DNA from: Porphyrobacter sp. ULC335
Lineage (GTDB): Bacteria; Pseudomonadota; Alphaproteobacteria; Sphingomonadales; Sphingomonadaceae
Length of the DNA: 64,000 nt
Direction: 5' to 3'
NCBI RefSeq assembly: GCF_025917005.1
Contig: NZ_CP078091.1
Coordinates: 620,001-684,000 of the forward strand
Shown one piece after another: positions 17,801 to 26,492 of the stretch. Each line of letters opens with the position of its first letter. Within the stretch, counting starts at the first letter, position 1. The notes beneath the pieces were generated by a model. It did not search any database. It was not told where the DNA came from and saw only the letters and a list, made by a program, of their open reading frames with translations. The translations under genes and the position numbers were made by a program.

Positions 17801-19590
17801 CCACCCCCGATCCGCTGGCGAGCTGGAACGAGCGCGCACGGATGTTCGCGCTGCCCCGGTCGAGCTGGGACGATTACGACAAGGCGCTGATCTCCAAGGG
17901 CGGCGGGGTGTTCCCGCGCAGTGCCAAGGTCATCAAGCTGTCCAAACAGGCGCGCGAGGTGCTGGGCATCGACGTGAAGGAGATCGAGCCCGAAGCGCTG
18001 ATCTCCGCAATTCTGCGCAGCCCCGTGGACCTGATGTGGTTCGGCGGGATCGGCACCTATGTGAAGGCGCCGCAGGAAAACCACATCCAGGTCGGCGATC
18101 CGGCCAATGACGGCCTGCGCGTCGATGCCACCGAAATCCGCGCGCGGGTGATCGGTGAGGGCGCGAACCTCGGCGTGACGCAGGCGGGGCGCATCGCCTT
18201 CTCGCTGGCGGGGGGCCGCATCAACACCGACTTCATCGACAATTCGGCAGGCGTCGATTGCTCGGACAACGAGGTCAACATCAAGATCGCGCTGGCGGCG
18301 GCCACCGCGAGCGGCAAGCTGTCCGGGAAAAAGCGCAACACGCTGCTCGCCAGCATGACCGACGAAGTCGCCGCGCTGGTCCTGGAAGACAACCGCTTGC
18401 AGGCGCTCGCCCTGTCGGTCGCCGAAAGCGGCGGGGCCGGGGCCACGCCCGCCTATGTCCGCCTGATCGAGCGGCTGGAGGAAGTCAGCGATTTCGACCG
18501 GCGCACCGAAGGTCTGGCCGATGGCGAGGTGCTGACCCGCCGCGCGGCTGACGGGCAGGGGCTGACCCGCCCGGAACTCGCGGTGCTGCTGTCTTCGGCC
18601 AAGCTGGCGCTGCAGGAAGCCATCGAGGACAGCACGCTGCCCGACGATCCGGTGCTCGAACCGGTGCTGATCGCGCGCTTCCCCGCGCCGATGCGCAAGA
18701 CCTATGCCGACGAGATTCGCGGCCACCGGCTACGGCGCGAGATGATCGCCACCAGCCTGTCGAACCGCATGGTCAACCGGCTGGGCATGGTCCACCCCTT
18801 CGAACTCGCTGAAGAGGAAGGCGTCGGCCTTGCCGAGGTGGCGGCGGCCTTTGTTGTGGCGGAACGCCTGTTCGGCCTCGAACCGCTATGGCGCGAGCTT
18901 GATGACGCCGCGATCCCCGAAGCCGCGCGCCTTGCGCTGTTCGGGCGGTTGGCGGCGGCGGTCGGCAACCTGATGAGCGATGTGCTGCGCACCGCTTCGG
19001 GCAAGGTGGTCGCAGGGGCGATGATCGGTGCCTTGGCGCAAGGCGTGACCGAGCTGGTCGCGGGCCGCGAGGATCTGCTCACGGCTGAACCGCGCGCCCG
19101 TTCGATGGAGCTGCGGCAGGGTTTTGTCGCCGTCGGCGCACCCGAGGCGCTGGCCGCGCGGGTGGCCAACCTGTTCGACTTCGACGGCGCTGTCGGCCTT
19201 GCCCAGAGCGCGCAGGCCAGCGGGATCGAACCGCGCCTGCTCACCCACGCCTTCACCGATATCGGCACGGCATTGGGCCTAGACTGGGCGCAGGGGACGG
19301 CGGCGCATATGAGCCCCTCCGACGTGTGGGAACGGCTGCTGGTCTCCGGCCTGGCGCGCGATTTCCAGCAGATGCGAATCGAGTTCCTGCGGCGGCTGAT
19401 GCAGGCCAAGGCTGGGCCCAAGGCAGGCAACTTCGATCCGCGCGGCAGCGTGGCCGAATGGGCGGCGCGCAATGCGCAGGGTGTCGCGCAGTTCCGCGCA
19501 ATGATCGCCCGCGCGCAGGCCCGCCCGCCGGTCGGCGCGGCAATGCTGGCGCAGATCGCCAGTCAGGCGCGGAACTTGCTCGAACGGTAG
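14872..19590 (+). CDS. NAD-specific glutamate dehydrogenase, large GDH180 type
   Basis: 1572 residues, the usual size of the 180-kDa class. It oxidises glutamate to 2-oxoglutarate and ammonia with NAD. The N-terminal half is the long regulatory region. The catalytic core lies at about residues 700-1200, including R-G-G-L-R-W-S-D-R-R-D-D-F-R-T-E, P-T-G-A-K-G-G-F and G-S-N-G-Y-D-H-K-A-M-G-I-T-A-R-G. I chose the ATG at 14872, which has AGGAG six bases upstream; a TTG 14 codons earlier is in frame but lacks a ribosome-binding site. A single gene, with AT-richer promoter-like sequence before it (about 14790-14830). Confidence 0.95.
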   Translation: MGSKTVATATPKAPERALIKALRHQLEASLLPGDAPIDKAALDEAASYLLTSAANRAPGQSLVQVESATGARRHLRIAVINDDKPFLVDSVAAAIATQGVGIDRLLHPVVPVERDASGAITALGKTGGRESLIYIETPRVDARQRRDLLEALQTTLADVQAAVSDWLKMQAAIKADAALAEAIDPEAGALLAWLGGGMLTQLGHMTRRRDGTTAERLGICAASASELLAEVSYDRAFEWFDSHDKADKPRALLAIKSNVQARVHRASPLDLFIVPVREGGRVTALSIHAGLWTSAALNERPLEVPVLRAMVADMTVRLGFDPAGHNGKALVHAFTSLPNDLLTAFEPDRVIDLVTAKMALIDRPRPRLIMVRATLERHIFAFVWLPRDQLSTDVRLQIQAMLLGTPGAALLDWSLEVESSSLALLRFLIDVRGCDDLPNDAAIEAQLVDLLRGWNEAVANHLADTEEEGRAAALAARYAPAFPTGYRLTYGAHEAARDIAKLRTLAVAEGEATHTDRAVRLYRLNGDGAETLRLKIYLTRGALALSDAVPALENFGFRVLAEVPTFLTDAALGSIHDFILTLPAGREAGALLERAALIENALADVLNGAAEDDPFNRLVPAAGLLPRDANWMRAIYRYLRQTGVSYTIYTVVDALVAAPQVTRAMIALFEARHDPAFTGDRDDAIAAAGAAFTRGLSKVTAINDDRLLRLYRAVIDAVLRTNAFAPASTEALAFKLDSHLVPGLPKPVPWREIFVYSPRVEGIHLRSGAVARGGLRWSDRRDDFRTEILGLMKAQRVKNAVIVPTGAKGGFYPKQLPSPAIDREGWAAEGRASYEIFIRTLLSVTDNIEDGKVVHPKGVTVLDGEDPYFVVAADKGTATFSDIANGIAQGRDFWLDDAFASGGSNGYDHKAMGITARGAWVSVQRHFREMGVDVQSDSVTVAGCGDMSGDVFGNGMLLSKALKLVAAFDHRHIFIDPTPDPLASWNERARMFALPRSSWDDYDKALISKGGGVFPRSAKVIKLSKQAREVLGIDVKEIEPEALISAILRSPVDLMWFGGIGTYVKAPQENHIQVGDPANDGLRVDATEIRARVIGEGANLGVTQAGRIAFSLAGGRINTDFIDNSAGVDCSDNEVNIKIALAAATASGKLSGKKRNTLLASMTDEVAALVLEDNRLQALALSVAESGGAGATPAYVRLIERLEEVSDFDRRTEGLADGEVLTRRAADGQGLTRPELAVLLSSAKLALQEAIEDSTLPDDPVLEPVLIARFPAPMRKTYADEIRGHRLRREMIATSLSNRMVNRLGMVHPFELAEEEGVGLAEVAAAFVVAERLFGLEPLWRELDDAAIPEAARLALFGRLAAAVGNLMSDVLRTASGKVVAGAMIGALAQGVTELVAGREDLLTAEPRARSMELRQGFVAVGAPEALAARVANLFDFDGAVGLAQSAQASGIEPRLLTHAFTDIGTALGLDWAQGTAAHMSPSDVWERLLVSGLARDFQQMRIEFLRRLMQAKAGPKAGNFDPRGSVAEWAARNAQGVAQFRAMIARAQARPPVGAAMLAQIASQARNLLER

Positions 19591-19673
19591 CACTCTTCCT
19601 ATTGGCGGGTTGACCCTCCGACTGTTTGCGCCACATCAAGGGCCGCATTCAGCCGGAGGGGCATAGCCGCAGC

Positions 19674-20921
19674 ATGACATCAGATAACCAAAGCCACGCA
19701 GACGTCGTGATCGTCGGCACCGGCCACGGCGGTGCGCAGGCGGCGATCGCCCTGCGCCAGCACGGCCACGAAGGCTCGATCCTGATGATCGGGCGCGACG
19801 ATGCACCGCCCTATGAACGCCCGCCGCTCTCCAAGGAGTATCTCGCGGGCGACAAGGGGTTCGAACGGATCATGATCCGGCCCGAAAAGTTCTGGGCGGA
19901 AAAAGACATTGCCTTGCGCCTCGGCGCGGCGGTGACGGGGATTGATCCTGTCCGGCACACGCTGACCCTCAGCGATGGCGGGCAGGTGACCTACCGCAAG
20001 CTGATCTGGTCGGGCGGGGGCGATCCGCGCCGCCTGCCGGTGCCGGGCGCGGTGCTGCCGCAAGTCTTCTACGTCCGCGACAAGTCAGATGCCGATGCGA
20101 TGATGCAGGCGCTGTCCGACGGGGCGAAGCGCGCGCTGGTGATCGGTGGCGGCTATATCGGGCTAGAAGCGGCGGCTGTGCTGCGCAAGCTCGGCTGCGA
20201 GGTCGTGCTGGTCGAGATGCTGCCCCGCCTGCTGGCGCGCGTGGCGGGCGAGGAGCTGTCGACCTTCTATGCCGAGGAGCACCGCAGGCAGGGCGTCGAT
20301 GTGCGGCTGAGCACCGGCGTTCAAGCCGTGCTGGGTGAGGAGGCTGGGCGCGTCACCGGCGTCAGGCTCGACAATGGCGAGGAAGTGGCCTGCGACATGG
20401 TGATCGTCGGCATCGGCGTGGTCCCCGCAGTCGCGCCGCTGATCGCGGCCGGGGCGGCGGGATCGAACGGGGTCGATGTCGACTTCTGCTGCCGCACCAC
20501 GCTGGATGATGTCTACGCCATCGGGGACTGCGCCGCGCACGCCAACGACTTTGCCGATGGTGCGGTGATCCGGCTCGAATCCGTGCAGAACGCGCATGAC
20601 ATGGCCAACACCGTCGCCAAGGCGATCATGGGCGAGAAGGAGCCTTACCATGCGCTGCCGTGGTTCTGGTCGAACCAGTATGATCTGAAGCTGCAAACGG
20701 CAGGATTGAGCCTCGGCTTCGATGCGACCGTGCTGCGCGGCGATCCGGACACGCGCAAGTTTACCGTGGTGTACCTCAAGGGCGGGGTGCCGATTGCCTT
20801 CGACTGCGTGGGAACGATGAAGGACTATGTGCAGGCGCGAAAGCTGCTGGAAAGCGGGGCGGGGAAGATCGATCCGGCGCTGCTGGCCGATCCCGAGGTG
20901 GCGTTGAAGGACCTGATCTGA
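19674..20921 (+). CDS. FAD-dependent ferredoxin/rubredoxin reductase-like oxidoreductase
   Basis: 415 residues. An N-terminal FAD-binding [10 protein letters not shown] motif and a central NAD-binding [11 protein letters not shown] motif are followed by A-I-G-D-C-A near residue 283, the layout of NADH-dependent reductases that feed ferredoxins. Such reductases often supply electrons to P450s; a CYP153-like P450 lies 3.6 kb downstream on the same strand, but no ferredoxin gene is in between, so the partnership is only a guess. GGAGG lies about 14 bases before the start, which is long. Confidence 0.9.
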   Translation: MTSDNQSHADVVIVGTGHGGAQAAIALRQHGHEGSILMIGRDDAPPYERPPLSKEYLAGDKGFERIMIRPEKFWAEKDIALRLGAAVTGIDPVRHTLTLSDGGQVTYRKLIWSGGGDPRRLPVPGAVLPQVFYVRDKSDADAMMQALSDGAKRALVIGGGYIGLEAAAVLRKLGCEVVLVEMLPRLLARVAGEELSTFYAEEHRRQGVDVRLSTGVQAVLGEEAGRVTGVRLDNGEEVACDMVIVGIGVVPAVAPLIAAGAAGSNGVDVDFCCRTTLDDVYAIGDCAAHANDFADGAVIRLESVQNAHDMANTVAKAIMGEKEPYHALPWFWSNQYDLKLQTAGLSLGFDATVLRGDPDTRKFTVVYLKGGVPIAFDCVGTMKDYVQARKLLESGAGKIDPALLADPEVALKDLI

Positions 20922-20925
20922 ATCT

Positions 20926-21032
20926 CCCCTCCCCTTGCGGGAGGGGCTGGGGGAGGGGACGAGGCCACTGGCCTCGCACGTGGCCGCTGGCGTGGAGCCC
21001 CCTCCCCCCAACCCCTCCCGCAAGGGGAGGGG
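20926..21032. repeat. 107-bp imperfect palindrome between convergent genes
   Basis: Arms 20926-20946 and 21012-21032 are a perfect 21-base inverted repeat (CCCCTCCCCTTGCGGGAGGGG and its complement). After one mismatch the pairing continues inward, with gaps, to about 33 bases per arm. A small hairpin (GAGGCC, loop ACT, GGCCTC) sits at 20961-20975 in the centre. It fills the whole gap between two convergent genes and could terminate or protect both transcripts. It looks like a dispersed REP/MITE-type element and not unique DNA; a related CCTCCCCT/AGGGGAGG hairpin is seen at 45953-45970. Confidence 0.8.
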
Positions 21033-21043
21033 GAGCGCGGCCG

Positions 21044-22099
21044 TCACTTCCCAAGCTTCTCCAAAGCCCACCCGGCCGCCTCGGCGACCACCGGATCGGG
21101 GTCTGCGGTTAACGCGCGCACCGGCGCGGTTAGCGCCGGGTTGCCGCTATTGCCCGCGGCATAGAGGCAGTTGCGCACGAACCTGTCCCGCCCGATTCGC
21201 TTGATCGGCGAGCCGGAGAACAGCGCGCGGAACCCCGCATCATCCAGCGCCAGCAGTTCGGAAAGGCGCGGCGCGACCAGTTCGGCGCGGGGGAGGAATT
21301 CGCGGATCGCCTGCGCTTCGCTCGCGAACTTGTTCCACGGGCAGACCGCAAGGCAATCGTCGCAGCCGTAGATGCGGTTGCCCAGTGCCTCGCGGAATTC
21401 CTCCGCAATCGGGCCTTTGTGCTCGATGGTGAGGTAGGAAATGCAGCGCCGCGCATCGAGCCTGTAGGGCGCGGGGAAGGCGTCCGTGGGGCAGGCGTCC
21501 AGGCAGGCGCGGCAGCTTCCGCATTGGTCGCGGTGCGGCTCTGCCGGGGCGAGGTCGAGCGTCGTGTAGATCGCGCCCAGAAACAGCCAGCTGCCGTGGG
21601 TGGGGCTGACCATGTTGGTGTGCTTGCCCTGCCACCCGATCCCCGCCGCTTCGCCCAGCGGCTTTTCCATCACCGGAGCGGTGTCGACGAACACCTTCAC
21701 CTCAGCCTCCGGCGCCGTGGCGACCAGCCAGCGGGCGAGCGCCTTGAGGCGCTTTTTCACCACATCGTGATAGTCCTTGCCCTGCGCGTAAACCGAGATG
21801 CGGGCGTGATCGGGCGCGCCTTCCAGCGCCAGCGGATCATGCGCGGGGGCATAGCTCATCCCCAGCGCGATGACGCTGCGTGCGGCGGGCCACAGGCCCT
21901 GGGGCGAGCGGCGATGCTCGGCGCGCGCCTCCATCCACTCCATGCTGGCGTGATGTCCCTCGCCCAGCCACGTTTCGAGCCGCTGGCTGCGCAAGGGGTC
22001 TTCGCCCGCGCCGGTAAACCCGCAGACGGCAAAGCCCAACGCTGCCGCCTCCCCGGAAATCCGGGCCGCAAGATCATCTCTTGCCGGGGTGTTAACCAT
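21044..22099 (-). CDS. queG: epoxyqueuosine reductase
   Basis: 351 residues. QueG performs the last step of queuosine synthesis in tRNA, reducing epoxyqueuosine with cobalamin and two [4Fe-4S] clusters. The cluster cysteines are C193-x2-C196-x2-C199-x3-C203 ([12 protein letters not shown]) and C246-x2-C249-x3-C253 ([13 protein letters not shown]), with C219 completing a set. The catalytic aspartate is D139 in V-F-V-D-T-A-P-V. A single HEAT-like repeat ends the protein. Divergent from the ABC exporter operon with 46 bases between starts. Confidence 0.95.
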   Translation of the reverse strand: MVNTPARDDLAARISGEAAALGFAVCGFTGAGEDPLRSQRLETWLGEGHHASMEWMEARAEHRRSPQGLWPAARSVIALGMSYAPAHDPLALEGAPDHARISVYAQGKDYHDVVKKRLKALARWLVATAPEAEVKVFVDTAPVMEKPLGEAAGIGWQGKHTNMVSPTHGSWLFLGAIYTTLDLAPAEPHRDQCGSCRACLDACPTDAFPAPYRLDARRCISYLTIEHKGPIAEEFREALGNRIYGCDDCLAVCPWNKFASEAQAIREFLPRAELVAPRLSELLALDDAGFRALFSGSPIKRIGRDRFVRNCLYAAGNSGNPALTAPVRALTADPDPVVAEAAGWALEKLGK

Positions 22100-22145
22100 G
22101 TTCGGAGAGGCTCCCGTTTAATCCTGCCCGCTAACCGCGTAGGCT

Positions 22146-23156
22146 ATGGACATGGCGGTAAGCGAACAAAACCTGTCGGGCAATCAAGCGGACGGCTTCA
22201 GCGCCATTCCCGCCGATGCACGCCCTCTGGCAATCGAGGCCCGCGGGCTGGTCAAAAGCTTTGACGGCACGCGCGCGGTCGACGGGGTGGACATTTCCGT
22301 TCCCGAAGGCGCGATCTACGGGATTCTCGGCCCGAACGGCGCAGGGAAAACCACGACGCTGCGGATGCTGCTCGGCATCATCGATCCTGACGAAGGCGTG
22401 CGCCGCGTGTTCGGGCATGACCGCCCGCATGATATCGGCCGGTTGATCGGCTACCTGCCCGAAGAGCGCGGACTTTACCCCGCGATGAAGTGCGTCGAGG
22501 CGATTGCCTTCATGGGCGCGCTGCGGGGACTTTCGCTGAAAGAAGGGCGGACGCGGGCGGTGGAACTGCTCGAACGCCACGGCCTGACCCACGCGGCGGA
22601 CCGCCAGATCCGCCAGCTTTCGAAGGGTATGGCGCAGACCGTCCAGCTGCTCGGCACGCTGGTGCACAAGCCCCGGCTGGTGGTACTTGACGAGCCGTTC
22701 TCCGGCCTCGACGCGATCAACCAGGGCAAGCTCGAACTGATGATCCGCGCGCTGGCGGATGACGGCGTCACCGTTATCTTCTCCACCCACGTGATCCACC
22801 ATGCCGAACGCCTGTGCGAAGGCGTGGCGATCATCGCCGGGGGCAAGGTGCCTTACGCCGGGAGTGTCGAGGCCGCGCGTGACCGGATCCCGGCGCAGGT
22901 GCGGCTGGAAACGCGGGCGCGCGAAGGCGCATGGCTTTCTGCCCTGCCTGCCGAAGCCCGCCGCAATGGTGATTTCTTCCAGTTCCCGCTCCCTGAATCC
23001 GGAGTCGAGCCGCTGCTGCGCCAGCTGATCGAAGGCGAGGCGGGTATCCTCTCGCTCTCGATCGAGCGCGCCGGGCTGCACGATGCCTTCGTCGCCATCG
23101 CGGGCGAGGCCGCCGCGCGCCAGCTTCAGGCCGATAATGAAGGAGCCGGCGCATGA
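22146..23156 (+). CDS. ABC transporter ATP-binding protein, NatA-type
   Basis: 336 residues. Walker A (G-P-N-G-A-G-K-T) is at 62-69, the signature L-S-K-G-M at 158-162 and Walker B (L-V-V-L-D-E-P) at 178-184; the C-terminal extension of about 100 residues is typical of the DrrA/NatA exporter group. Two close ATGs (22146, 22152) are possible. It overlaps the permease gene as ATGA, giving a two-gene exporter. Substrates of this group include Na+, drugs and lipids; nothing here tells which. Confidence 0.92.
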   Translation: MDMAVSEQNLSGNQADGFSAIPADARPLAIEARGLVKSFDGTRAVDGVDISVPEGAIYGILGPNGAGKTTTLRMLLGIIDPDEGVRRVFGHDRPHDIGRLIGYLPEERGLYPAMKCVEAIAFMGALRGLSLKEGRTRAVELLERHGLTHAADRQIRQLSKGMAQTVQLLGTLVHKPRLVVLDEPFSGLDAINQGKLELMIRALADDGVTVIFSTHVIHHAERLCEGVAIIAGGKVPYAGSVEAARDRIPAQVRLETRAREGAWLSALPAEARRNGDFFQFPLPESGVEPLLRQLIEGEAGILSLSIERAGLHDAFVAIAGEAAARQLQADNEGAGA

Positions 23157-24415
23157 GCCAGACCGAAGCCACGCTGCGCCCGCGCCTTTCGGCGCTCGAA
23201 GCGGCATGGGTGATCGCCCGGCGCGATTTCGTCGCGGTGCTGTTCAGCCGCGCTTTCCTATTCTTCCTGCTCGGCCCGCTGTTCCCGGTGATCGTCGGCG
23301 CGCTGGCCGGCAGCATCGGCGGCGAAGTGCAGCGCGATGCGGTGAGCCTTGAAGTCGGTCTCGCCATGAGCGCGGAAGATAACGCCGCGATGGTGACCGC
23401 TGGCGACCGGCTGAGGGGCCAGCTTGGCCCCGCCCTGCCGCTGCTGCGTCCCATTCCGGAAGCGGCGGGCGATCCCGCCTTCGATGCGCGCGCCTTCATG
23501 GAGGCGCGGCGCGGGAATTACGCTGCGATCATGACCGGATCGCTGGCATCGCCCACGCTGGTCGGCACTCCGAACCAGATCGCCCGCTGGCAAGGCCCGG
23601 TCGGGCTGGTTGCGGGCCATGCGCGCGCGGCCGAGCCGACCGCTTTCCCCGCCATTCAGGCAGAACCCGTCACCACCAGTGCGGCTTCCGAACGGTCGAG
23701 CCGCATCCAGACCGCGCAGATCGCGCAGATGCTGTTGTTCCTGCTGACGATGCTGCTGGCCGGCATGGTGCTGTCCAACCTGGTCGAGGAAAAGGCCAAC
23801 AAGATCATCGAAATCCTTGCCGCGGCAATCCCGATGGACGCGGTGTTCATGGGCAAGCTGTTCGCGATGCTGGCGGTGTCCTTTGTCGGCATTGCGGTGT
23901 GGGGTTCGGCAGCGTGGTTGCTGTGGGCCGCTGGCGGCGATGCGATCACGCAGGTCACCGGTTTCGACCCCGCCAACCTCCCCGCGCCTGCCGTGGGCTG
24001 GCCGCTGTTCGTGGTGCTGGGGATCGTCTATTTCGCGATGGCCTACCTGCTGCTGGGCGCGCTGTTCCTGACCATCGGGTCGATGGCGACTTCGGTGCGC
24101 GAGGTGCAGACGCTTTCGATGCCGGTCACCATGCTGCAACTGATGGTGTTCTTCCTCGCCGCATACACGATCAAGCAGCCGGGATCCGGGCTGGAGATGG
24201 CGGCGATCGCTTTCCCGCTGTCCTCGCCCTTTGCGATGCTGGCGCGCGCCGCGATGGAGCCCGAATTGTGGACCCATGCTGTGGCGCTGGCGTGGCAGGG
24301 GCTGGCGGTGCTGCTGATCGTCAAGGGCGGATCGATGCTGTTCCGCAAGCGGGTGATGAAATCGGGCGGCGCCGGGCGCGACACATCGAAGAAGGGCCGC
24401 CGCCTCACCGCATGA
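23153..24415 (+). CDS. ABC transporter permease, NatB-type (ABC-2)
   Basis: 420 residues. One membrane span near residues 25-50 is followed by a large extracytoplasmic domain, then about five spans from residue 190 onward (for example M-L-L-F-L-L-T-M-L-L-A-G-M-V-L and L-F-V-V-L-G-I-V-Y-F-A-M-A-Y-L-L). V-E-E-K-A-N-K-I-I-E-I-L is the conserved ABC-2 cytoplasmic motif. Translation is coupled to the ATPase gene by a four-base overlap. Substrate unknown. Confidence 0.9.
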   Translation: MSQTEATLRPRLSALEAAWVIARRDFVAVLFSRAFLFFLLGPLFPVIVGALAGSIGGEVQRDAVSLEVGLAMSAEDNAAMVTAGDRLRGQLGPALPLLRPIPEAAGDPAFDARAFMEARRGNYAAIMTGSLASPTLVGTPNQIARWQGPVGLVAGHARAAEPTAFPAIQAEPVTTSAASERSSRIQTAQIAQMLLFLLTMLLAGMVLSNLVEEKANKIIEILAAAIPMDAVFMGKLFAMLAVSFVGIAVWGSAAWLLWAAGGDAITQVTGFDPANLPAPAVGWPLFVVLGIVYFAMAYLLLGALFLTIGSMATSVREVQTLSMPVTMLQLMVFFLAAYTIKQPGSGLEMAAIAFPLSSPFAMLARAAMEPELWTHAVALAWQGLAVLLIVKGGSMLFRKRVMKSGGAGRDTSKKGRRLTA

Positions 24416-24449
24416 GGCGGGCGGATCAGTCCCGAATCGCAACCGACTA

Positions 24450-24464
24450 TTGACATGGCTGTCA
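24450..24464 (+). promoter_or_regulatory. palindromic operator/-35 region upstream of the P450 gene
   Basis: TTGACATGGCTGTCA contains inverted arms TGACA and TGTCA with a four-base spacer, and its first six bases are a perfect -35 hexamer. A weak -10 candidate, CAGATT, follows after 16 bases. A repressor such as a TetR-family protein bound here would block the promoter. No such regulator gene is adjacent, so the binder is unknown. Confidence 0.55.
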
Positions 24465-24528
24465 GTTAAGGCAGATTGCGACTCGTACGGAGCGGCCCGC
24501 GCCAGAGGCTGCCTGACGGGAGACAGAC

Positions 24529-25881
24529 ATGGCCACCATCGCCCCGCCGACCCCGATGCAACGTCCGCAAGTGCGGCGCGAGCCGACTGCCTATGATGCG
24601 CTGAAGGCCCATTTTGCGGCGCATCCGGAAGAGCGCCTCCAGCACACCCATCCGTGGGACGTCAGCCGCTCGGACATCTATTTCGAAGACACCTGGCAGC
24701 CGATCTTTGCTGAAATGCGCGCTGCCGGTCAGCTGCACTGGATCCCCGACAGCCCGCTCGGGCCCTATTGGGCGGTGGTCGGCCACAAGGCGATCCAGCA
24801 TATCGAGGCCCTGCCCGAAACCTTCTCGTCGAGCTGGGAATATGGCGGCATCACGATCCTCAACCGGTTGACCGAGGAAGAGGCCGCCGCCGCTGGCCTG
24901 GATGCTCCGCGCGAACTGCCGATGTTCATCGCGATGGACCGCCCGCAGCACACCGGCCAGCGCCGCACCGTCGCGCCCAAATTCACGCCGAGCGCGGTCG
25001 TGGACATGGAAGCCGAAATCCGCGCCCGCACCGGCGAGGTGCTCGATTCGCTCCCGCGCGGCGAGGTGTTCGATTGGGTTGAAAAGGTCTCGATCGAGCT
25101 GACGACGGGGATGCTGGCGATCCTGTTCGGCTTCCCTTGGGAAGACCGCCGCCTGCTGACCCTGTGGTCGGACTGGGCGGGCGATACCGAGCTCGCCACG
25201 GTGCGGGATCTCGATCAGATGCGCTGGAGCTTCCTTCAGGAAATGGGAGCCTATTTCCAGTCGCTGTGGATCGAGCGCACGATGGACAAGGAGCCGGGCA
25301 GCGATCTCATCTCGATGATGATCCATTCCGAAGCGATGAACCAGATGCGGCCCGAGGAATTCATGGGCAATCTGGTGCTGCTGATCGTTGGCGGGAACGA
25401 CACCACCCGCAACACCATGAGCGGCATCATCCACGGGCTCGACAAGTTCCCCGACCAGCGCAAGGCCTTCGAGGAGCATCCCGAACTGATCCCCAACGCA
25501 GTGCAGGAATGCCTGCGGATGCAGACCCCGCTCGCCCACATGCGCCGCACCTGCACCGAGGATACCGAGGTGTTCGGGCAGACCATCAAGAAGGGCGATA
25601 AGGTGGTGCTGTGGTATCTCAGCGCCAACCGCGATGCCGAAGTGTTCGACAACCCCGACAAGCTCGACATCACGCGCGACAACGCCCGCCGCCATCTCTC
25701 CTTCGGCTACGGCATCCACCGCTGCGTCGGCGCGCGTCTGGCCGAACTGCAATTGAAGGTGCTGCTCGAAGAGATGCACAAGCGCCGGATGCGCGTGCAT
25801 GTCGCAGGTGATGTCGAACGGGTGCGGGCAAACTTCGTCCACGGCTTCCGCAAGCTCGAGGTGGAGATTACCTCGTTTTGA
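24529..25881 (+). CDS. cytochrome P450, CYP153-like
   Basis: 450 residues. The heme-binding loop F-G-Y-G-I-H-R-C-V-G places the cysteine ligand at 399. The I-helix oxygen-activation motif is G-G-N-D-T-T (288-293), and the K-helix E-x-x-R lies in V-Q-E-C-L-R-M. The N terminus, the long L-P-M-F-I-A-M-D-R-P-Q-H segment and the overall length resemble CYP153, soluble bacterial P450s that hydroxylate alkanes or fatty acids at the terminal carbon. It needs a ferredoxin and a reductase; a reductase-like gene is at 19674. GGGAGA precedes the ATG. Confidence 0.92.
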   Translation: MATIAPPTPMQRPQVRREPTAYDALKAHFAAHPEERLQHTHPWDVSRSDIYFEDTWQPIFAEMRAAGQLHWIPDSPLGPYWAVVGHKAIQHIEALPETFSSSWEYGGITILNRLTEEEAAAAGLDAPRELPMFIAMDRPQHTGQRRTVAPKFTPSAVVDMEAEIRARTGEVLDSLPRGEVFDWVEKVSIELTTGMLAILFGFPWEDRRLLTLWSDWAGDTELATVRDLDQMRWSFLQEMGAYFQSLWIERTMDKEPGSDLISMMIHSEAMNQMRPEEFMGNLVLLIVGGNDTTRNTMSGIIHGLDKFPDQRKAFEEHPELIPNAVQECLRMQTPLAHMRRTCTEDTEVFGQTIKKGDKVVLWYLSANRDAEVFDNPDKLDITRDNARRHLSFGYGIHRCVGARLAELQLKVLLEEMHKRRMRVHVAGDVERVRANFVHGFRKLEVEITSF

Positions 25882-25946
25882 CCAGGCGGGGCCGGGTTCT
25901 GACGCGCAAGGCGGGCGGCGTGAAACTTCGCAGCGGTGTTGGACGT

Positions 25947-25973
25947 ATATAGGGGGTGAGCCTGTTCACCCCC
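25947..25973 (+). promoter_or_regulatory. -10-like TATATA followed by a perfect hairpin before msrB
   Basis: TATATA (25947-25952) runs into GGGGGTGA (25952-25959), loop GCCTGT, TCACCCCC (25966-25973), an eight-base-pair perfect stem ending 17 bases before the msrB start. If TATATA is a -10, the hairpin is at the 5' end of the message, where it could stabilise the RNA or act as an operator. No convincing -35 is seen. Confidence 0.4.
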
Positions 25974-25990
25974 GTCCGCCGGAGCCATCA

Positions 25991-26479
25991 ATGCGCCTGC
26001 CTCTGATAAGCCGCCGCCGCCTGATTGCCGCCAGCGCCGCGCTGCCCTTTCTGGGGGCGTGCAGCGCTGCCCCGGCCGAGGCCAAGACCTATCCCAAGGG
26101 CAGAACCGACGCCCAATGGCGCAAGGCCCTGACCAAGGACCAGTATTACGTGCTGCGTCAGGCCGGTACCGAGCGCGCCTTCACCTCGCCGCTCGACAAG
26201 GAAAAGGGCAAGGGCACCTTTGTGTGCGCGGGCTGCGGCAATGCGCTTTACGCCTCGGCGCACAAGTATGACAGCGGCACCGGCTGGCCGAGCTTCTGGC
26301 AGGCGATCGACAAGGGCGCGGTGGGCACCAGCACCGATTATGTGATCGGCTATCCCCGCACCGAAGTGCACTGCGCCGATTGCGGCGGGCATCTGGGGCA
26401 TATCTTCGGCGATGGACCCAAGCCGACAGGCAAGCGCCACTGCATCAACGGCGTGGCGATGAAGTTCGTCCCCGCCTGA
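25991..26479 (+). CDS. msrB: peptide-methionine (R)-S-oxide reductase, exported lipoprotein
   Basis: 162 residues; repairs methionine-R-sulfoxide in proteins. Zinc cysteines C79/C82 (C-A-G-C-G) and C128/C131 (C-A-D-C-G-G), and the catalytic cysteine C151 in R-H-C-I-N-G-V, are all present. The N terminus is an arginine-rich signal (S-R-R-R-L-I-A-A-S) ending in a lipobox L-G-A-C with C24, so the enzyme is probably membrane-anchored outside the cytoplasm. The frame is open upstream, but the ATG at 25991 has CGGAG at the right distance. An exported MsrA lipoprotein is encoded at 44556. Confidence 0.93.
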   Translation: MRLPLISRRRLIAASAALPFLGACSAAPAEAKTYPKGRTDAQWRKALTKDQYYVLRQAGTERAFTSPLDKEKGKGTFVCAGCGNALYASAHKYDSGTGWPSFWQAIDKGAVGTSTDYVIGYPRTEVHCADCGGHLGHIFGDGPKPTGKRHCINGVAMKFVPA

Positions 26480-26492
26480 ACGGGCGCGCGGC

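Noticed and set aside
15052..18726. A 1224-codon open frame antisense to the glutamate dehydrogenase gene
   Set aside because: It is a frame shadow of a GC-rich gene: low-complexity, His/Arg/Gln-rich, no family resemblance, and the plus strand encodes an unmistakable enzyme.
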